Assembly: GCF_022627325.1 (NCBI RefSeq)
Contig: NZ_JAETZZ010000002.1
Coordinates: 1-64,000 of the forward strand
DNA length: 64,000 nt
From: Pseudomonas putida
GTDB lineage: Bacteria; Pseudomonadota; Gammaproteobacteria; Pseudomonadales; Pseudomonadaceae
Direction: 5' to 3'
The notes beneath the pieces were generated by a model that did no database searches, was not told the origin of the DNA, and saw nothing but the letters and a program-made list of their open reading frames with translations. Shown piece by piece: positions 59,859-64,000 of this stretch. Each line of letters starts with the position of its first letter. Position 1 is the stretch's first letter. The position numbers and the translations under genes are program-made.

Positions 59859-61772
59859 ATGGCCGCGCACACCGCCTCACCCCACGCCAGTGAGCTGGCT
59901 GCGTTCGTCGATTGCCATTTCGCCGAACGCGGCCTGATGCCGGAACCTGTTATCGCCGAGTCCTGGTACCGCAGCATCAACCAGCATCACCTGGACCCTG
60001 AACTGCGCCATGTCGACAACATGCTCAGTGCAACCGAAATCCGCCTGCACCAAGCCCAGCATGAGGCCTACCTGGCCATCGCCAGCCAAGGTGTCAGCGG
60101 CCTGGCGCGGCGGGTGGTGGATGCAGGCTTCGCCGTGCTGCTCAGCGACGCCGAGGGTATTACCCTCGATGCCCGCTTGCCGCCCGACCCGCAACGCTAT
60201 ACGCGCTCGGGGCTGATCGTCGGCGCGCGCTGGGACGAGTCGGTAGCCGGCACCAACGGCATCGGCACCGCGCTGGCGTGCGGCCAGGCCCTGACCATCC
60301 ACCGTCAAGAGCACTTCCTGGCCGCCAACGCGCGCCTGAGCTGCTCGGTGTCGCCGATCTTCGATGCCCACAATCAATTGCTCGGTTGCCTCAATGCCAC
60401 CTGCCTGTACAACGATGGCCCCAAGCAAGCACAGCACCTGACCTTGCAATTGGTGACCCTCTACGCCCGGCTGATCGAGAACAGCCATTTCCGCGAACGC
60501 TACCGCGACCGCCTGACTCTGGCCCTGAAACCGCGTGACGAGTTCTCGGACCTGGCGGCCGAGCAGTTGCTGGCGCTGGATGAGGGTGGCCGGGTGATCG
60601 GTGCCAATCGGGCAGCCTTCCTTGCGTATGGCGGCAAGTTACTAGGGGCGCCTGTCGAACAGCTGTTGCACGCCGATATCGACCAATTGCTTGACCTCAC
60701 CCGGGGCGGCGCGCGCGGTACCCAGTTGCGCGGCCCGGCTCAACCGCTTTTACTGGACGTGGGCCTGCGCGTCCCGGCAGGCTACCGCCCGCTGCGGGCT
60801 GCACCGCCGATGCCAGCGCGGGCCGGCCACCCCGGCCTCGATCAGCTGGCCGGCCAGGACGCGCAACTGCAACAAGGCGTGCGCCGGCTGCGCAAGGTGC
60901 TGGACAAGGACATCGCCATCCTCCTTAACGGCGAAACCGGTACTGGCAAGGAGGCGTTCGCCCGCGCCCTGCACCAGGCCAGCCAGCGCCATGCCAAGCC
61001 GTTCGTGGCGCTCAATTGCGCCGCGATACCCGAGTCATTGATCGAAAGCGAACTGTTTGGCTACCGCGCTGGCAGTTTCACCGGTGCCAGCCGCAAAGGC
61101 ATGAAAGGCAAGCTGGAGCACGCCAATGGCGGCACGCTGTTTCTCGATGAGATCGGTGACATGCCTGCACACCTGCAAACACGGTTGCTGCGAGTGCTTG
61201 CCGAACGTGAACTGGTACCGCTGGGGGCCGAAACGCCGGTGCCGCTGGATATCCAGGTGATATCGGCGACGCACCAGGACCTGCAGGCCATGATTGGCGA
61301 GAAGCGCTTTCGCGAGGACCTTTACTATCGCCTGTGCGGGATGCGCATGCGGTTGCCGGCCCTGCGTGAACGCAGCGACCGCCGCGAGCTGATCGATACA
61401 CTGCTGTGTAGCCTGTCGGCCGGGTCGCGTTTGCGTTTGAGCGCAGAGGCGCATCGTTGCCTACTGGGCCATGCGTGGCCAGGAAATGTGCGCCAACTGC
61501 TCAACGCATTGCGCCAGGCGGTGGCGCTGGCCGAAGGCGGGGTGATCGAGCTGGCCGACTTGCCCCAGGAGTTGCTGGACAGCCCAGTGCTTGCGCAGCC
61601 TGGAGCGCTCGAGCAGCGGGTGGAAGACCTTCAGGTGCGGCACTTGTTGGAGGTTTTGAAGCGTGAGCGCTGGAACATGAGTGCAACGGCGCAGGCGTTG
61701 GGCATTTCGCGCTCGACGCTGTACCGGAAGATGAAGCGCTACGGGATCGTGCAGCCGAACCTGATGGTGTGA
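59859..61772 (+). CDS. acoR: AcoR-like sigma-54-dependent activator
   Basis: This 637-residue protein has an N-terminal GAF-type sensor (about 60-210) with ARWDESVAGTNGIGTAL typical of AcoR, and an AAA+ domain with Walker A GETGTGKE (358-365), the sigma-54 loop as GSFTGA (about 405) instead of GAFTGA, and Walker B GGTLFLDEIGD (about 424). A Fis-type HTH follows (about 595-632; MSATAQALGISRSTLYRKM). It probably activates the aldehyde/alcohol oxidation genes downstream. Confidence 0.9.
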   Translation: MAAHTASPHASELAAFVDCHFAERGLMPEPVIAESWYRSINQHHLDPELRHVDNMLSATEIRLHQAQHEAYLAIASQGVSGLARRVVDAGFAVLLSDAEGITLDARLPPDPQRYTRSGLIVGARWDESVAGTNGIGTALACGQALTIHRQEHFLAANARLSCSVSPIFDAHNQLLGCLNATCLYNDGPKQAQHLTLQLVTLYARLIENSHFRERYRDRLTLALKPRDEFSDLAAEQLLALDEGGRVIGANRAAFLAYGGKLLGAPVEQLLHADIDQLLDLTRGGARGTQLRGPAQPLLLDVGLRVPAGYRPLRAAPPMPARAGHPGLDQLAGQDAQLQQGVRRLRKVLDKDIAILLNGETGTGKEAFARALHQASQRHAKPFVALNCAAIPESLIESELFGYRAGSFTGASRKGMKGKLEHANGGTLFLDEIGDMPAHLQTRLLRVLAERELVPLGAETPVPLDIQVISATHQDLQAMIGEKRFREDLYYRLCGMRMRLPALRERSDRRELIDTLLCSLSAGSRLRLSAEAHRCLLGHAWPGNVRQLLNALRQAVALAEGGVIELADLPQELLDSPVLAQPGALEQRVEDLQVRHLLEVLKRERWNMSATAQALGISRSTLYRKMKRYGIVQPNLMV

Positions 61773-61776
61773 CCGG

Positions 61777-61934
61777 TGCGGGCCAATCGCCGGCAAGCCG
61801 GCTCCCACCTGGATTGCGCCGAGTTCTAGAAATGGGTAAGACCGTTGCTTCCACAGGTAAAGCCCAGGTCTGAAGAACAGCGCGGTCGGGGTGGGCCGGC
61901 TTGCCGGCGATGGGCTGCGCAGCAGCCCCCATAG
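61777..61934. repeat. Inverted pair of REP-like palindromes
   Basis: The unit at 61778-61808, containing GCCGGCAAGCCGGCTCCCAC, is repeated in reverse orientation at 61891-61920 as GTGGGCCGGCTTGCCGGCGA. Each has an internal GCCGGC-AA-GCCGGC type stem. Such units, usually in opposite-facing pairs, are common between genes in the P. putida group. The pair lies between the convergent acoR and aldA genes; it may be immobile or acted on by a RAYT transposase elsewhere. Confidence 0.8.
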
Positions 61935-62048
61935 TCCAGCTGTGATAGCCCGGCCGCGCTCACTAAAACAGCGAGCTTCTGGGTCCGCTTTACGGCCCAT
62001 CGCCAGCCCCCACTCAGCCGGCCGGCGACAGGGAGATGCTGTGATTAC

Positions 62049-63482
62049 TCACCCCTGGATATACACCACCTGCGTACGCGTGTACTCATACAACCCGTGC
62101 TTGCCATCCGCCCCGCCGATGCCGGACTTGCGCGCACCGGCGTGGAAGCCCTGCATGGCTTCGAAGTTCTCACGGTTGATGTAGGTCTCGCCAAAGTCGA
62201 TCTCGCGGCAGGCCTTCAGCGCGGCATTGAGGTCACGGGTATAGAGCGACGAAGTCAGCCCGTACTCGCTGTCATTGGCCAAGGCAATCGCCTCGTCCAG
62301 ATCATCGACCACCTGGATCGGCAGTACCGGTCCGAAAATCTCCTTGCGCATGATCTCCATATCCGCCGTACACCCGGCCAACACGGTCGGCTGGTAATGG
62401 AACCCGGCGCCGAGGTCGGCCACCTGCCCCCCGGTCACCACCTGCGCGCCCTGCCCTACAGCCGTGCGCACCATCTGCGCCACCTTGTCGAGGCCGGCCT
62501 GGTTGATCAGCGGCCCCATGTCCAGGTCGGCCTGGCGCGAGGGGTCGCCATAACGGGTGGCCGCCATGGCTTGGCCTGCCTTGTCGACGAAGGCGTCGGC
62601 CACCTTGCGCTGCACATACACGCGTTCGGCACAGTTGCAGACCTGGCCAGTGTTGATCACGCGCGAGGCCACGATGGCTTTCACCGCCAGTTCCAGGTCG
62701 GCATCAGCCAGCACGATCGCCGGCGCCTTGCCGCCCAGTTCGAGGTTGAGCTTGGTAATGTTCGGTGCCGCCGCAGCCATGATCCGCGCGCCAGTCGCGA
62801 CGCTTCCGGTGAAGCTCACCAGGTCGACACCGGCGTGGCTCGACAGGCTGTGACCAACGCTCGCCCCTTTGCCACCGACTACGTTGAATACCCCCGCAGG
62901 CAGGTCTGTCTCGGCCACCAACTGGGCGAACGCGTAGCAATTAATGGGCGTTTCCTCACTGGGCTTGACCACGATGGTATTGCCGGTGAGCAGCGCCGGC
63001 GCCATCTTGCGTGCGATGAGGAAGAACGGGAAATTCCATGGCAGAATCCCCGCCACCACGCCCAACGGCTTGCGCATCAGGAAGATGTGTTCGTGGGTGC
63101 GGTCGCTGCTCAGTACCTCGCCTTCCAGGCGCCGCGCCCATTCAGCCATGTAGTCCAGGTAGTCAGCGGTAAAGCTGACCTCGACCTGGGCCAACGCCGG
63201 CACCTTGCCGCCCTCTTGGGTAATGATCCGCGCCAGGCGGTCGGCATTGGCCCGCACCTTGTTGGCGATCTGGCGCAAGTAGCCTGCCCGTTCGATGGCT
63301 GTCTTCGCCGCCCAGCCCTTTTGCGCCTTGCGCGCCGCTGCAATGGCGCGCTCCACCTGTTCAGCCGGGGTTTCCGGCACCCGGCCGAGCAACTGAGCGT
63401 TGGCCGGGTTGTACACCTCGATCAGCGCCTCGCTGGGCACGAACGTGTTGTCGATGAAGTTCTGGTAGGTCGTGTCAGTCAT
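62049..63482 (-). CDS. aldA: Lactaldehyde/glycolaldehyde-type aldehyde dehydrogenase
   Basis: This 477-residue NAD-dependent enzyme is very similar along its length to E. coli AldA (GILPWNFPFFLIARKMAPAL, ELGGKAPAIV, VINTGQVCNCAERVYV with the catalytic Cys, FGETYINRENFEAMQGFHAG). The general base Glu is in LELGGK. The ATG at 63482 is behind AGGAG. It lies 7 bp downstream of the quinohemoprotein dehydrogenase gene, so aldehydes from that enzyme are its likely substrate. Confidence 0.93.
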   Translation of the reverse strand: MTDTTYQNFIDNTFVPSEALIEVYNPANAQLLGRVPETPAEQVERAIAAARKAQKGWAAKTAIERAGYLRQIANKVRANADRLARIITQEGGKVPALAQVEVSFTADYLDYMAEWARRLEGEVLSSDRTHEHIFLMRKPLGVVAGILPWNFPFFLIARKMAPALLTGNTIVVKPSEETPINCYAFAQLVAETDLPAGVFNVVGGKGASVGHSLSSHAGVDLVSFTGSVATGARIMAAAAPNITKLNLELGGKAPAIVLADADLELAVKAIVASRVINTGQVCNCAERVYVQRKVADAFVDKAGQAMAATRYGDPSRQADLDMGPLINQAGLDKVAQMVRTAVGQGAQVVTGGQVADLGAGFHYQPTVLAGCTADMEIMRKEIFGPVLPIQVVDDLDEAIALANDSEYGLTSSLYTRDLNAALKACREIDFGETYINRENFEAMQGFHAGARKSGIGGADGKHGLYEYTRTQVVYIQG

Positions 63483-63489
63483 GCTCGTG

Positions 63490-64000
63490 TCACTCCTGTG
63501 GTGTGTTGTCGGCCAGGGGCGGCTGGGCGACGGGCTTGGCACTGAAGCGCTGCCACGCATCGCCTTCGGCCTTCAAGTCATGGGCGCGCTTGATCAGGTA
63601 CTGGTGCACCTGCTCGACCTGCTCGGGGTTGAGGTTGTCGGCGAACGAAGGCATGCCATCGGGTACCCGGCCGCCATAGAGGATGCCAAGGAACATCTGG
63701 TGCTTTTCGGCAGTGAGCTTGCGCAAGTCGGGCAGCACGCCGCCACTGACGGCGTGAATGCCGTGGCACTGCGAGCAGTTGCCGTCATACAGCGCTGCCC
63801 CGGCAGCGACCGTCTGCGCATCGGCGCTCAACGCGGGCGGCTCCGGTGCATCGGCCGGTGGCGCCGGCTCACGCAACTTGGCGTTACCGCCGATCTTGTA
63901 GGTCAGCACCTGGGCGAATGGCTGCACCCCGGCGCGCAGCGACAGCGCCCCGGCAAAGGTGGAGAACGCCCCGCCCCAGCCGGCCATGAACGTCACGTAT
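63490..64000 (-). CDS. Quinohemoprotein (PQQ) alcohol dehydrogenase, C-terminal part
   Basis: The frame runs off the right edge, and about 169 residues are visible. The beginning (VTFMAGWGGAFSTFAG, QVLTYKIGG) is the end of the PQQ beta-propeller, then a Pro/Ala-rich linker and a cytochrome c domain with heme motif CSQCH near the middle. This fused layout defines type II periplasmic ethanol dehydrogenases, which pass electrons to cytochromes or azurin. It is followed at 7 bp by aldA. The N-terminus and signal peptide lie outside the window. Confidence 0.9.
   Translation of the reverse strand, partial: YVTFMAGWGGAFSTFAGALSLRAGVQPFAQVLTYKIGGNAKLREPAPPADAPEPPALSADAQTVAAGAALYDGNCSQCHGIHAVSGGVLPDLRKLTAEKHQMFLGILYGGRVPDGMPSFADNLNPEQVEQVHQYLIKRAHDLKAEGDAWQRFSAKPVAQPPLADNTPQE

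Overview
The window is GC-rich, gene-dense chromosomal DNA from a Pseudomonas of the P. putida group. This is inferred from the catR-catBCA arrangement, the ligD/ku region, a Pseudomonas-type metallothionein, KGG-repeat stress proteins, REP-like palindromes and a pyrroloquinoline-quinone alcohol dehydrogenase. It is mostly core or near-core metabolism. One clear accessory metabolic operon lies at 45.9-53.9 kb, and an insertion-sequence edge sits at the very left. I found no rRNA, tRNA or CRISPR array.

Layout, left to right. 1-1.4 kb: the 3' end of an IS3-family transposase, then about 1.3 kb without a convincing gene but with small palindromic repeats. 1.5-4.9 kb: the catechol branch of the beta-ketoadipate pathway, catBCA on the minus strand and the divergent regulator catR. 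5-6.8 kb: small stress-type proteins and a ClpP-like serine protease. 7-11.3 kb: a tightly overlapping operon of a DUF72 protein, ybhP, clsB, ybhN and a small exported protein (envelope phospholipid theme). 11.4-18.9 kb: metallothionein, an acidic protein, then the bacterial end-joining genes ligD and ku, which flank four genes (acyl-CoA dehydrogenase-like, PIG-L deacetylase, NodS-like methyltransferase, family 2 glycosyltransferase). 19-28.4 kb: nucleosidase-like protein, a methyltransferase plus heme-oxygenase-like di-iron protein pair, a lipoprotein, a KGG protein, an ATP/ADP-carrier-like transporter with a Tat-exported aldo/keto reductase, a DyP peroxidase, a BASS transporter, an orphan carotenoid-type hydroxylase, and an MgtC-family protein behind a structured leader.

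28.4-33.1 kb: a diguanylate cyclase, exonuclease III, small proteins, and a chromosomal KfrA-like coiled-coil DNA-binding protein with a perfect 16-bp palindrome in its promoter. 33.3-37.7 kb: a YheO-type regulator, a PLP dehydratase, an ornithine-cyclodeaminase-family reductase and a BCCT transporter, probably a compatible-solute or hydroxy-amino-acid catabolic module. 37.9-39.4 kb: a TPP riboswitch reading into two TenA proteins of different active-site classes. 39.6-45.9 kb: a GGDEF-EAL protein, a lone tyrosine recombinase, an SDR/SMP-30 fusion and a LysR regulator. 45.9-53.9 kb: a seven-gene, almost gapless minus-strand operon with two adenylate-forming enzymes, an acyl carrier protein, a tautomerase-like protein, an alpha/alpha-toroid (prenyltransferase/squalene-oxidase-repeat) protein, an amidase and an asparagine synthetase-like amidotransferase. 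It lacks NRPS and PKS modules and is the best candidate here for an undescribed biosynthetic system. 54.2-58.1 kb: glycerate kinase, a CdaR-type regulator and an anion/sugar-acid MFS transporter. 58.2-64 kb: a Rieske-FAD oxidoreductase, an AcoR-like sigma-54 activator, aldA and the 3' end of a quinohemoprotein alcohol dehydrogenase, which together look like alcohol-to-acid oxidation.

All functions are assigned by reading protein motifs and remembered family resemblance; no database search was run. Start codons were chosen by Shine-Dalgarno position and family length.
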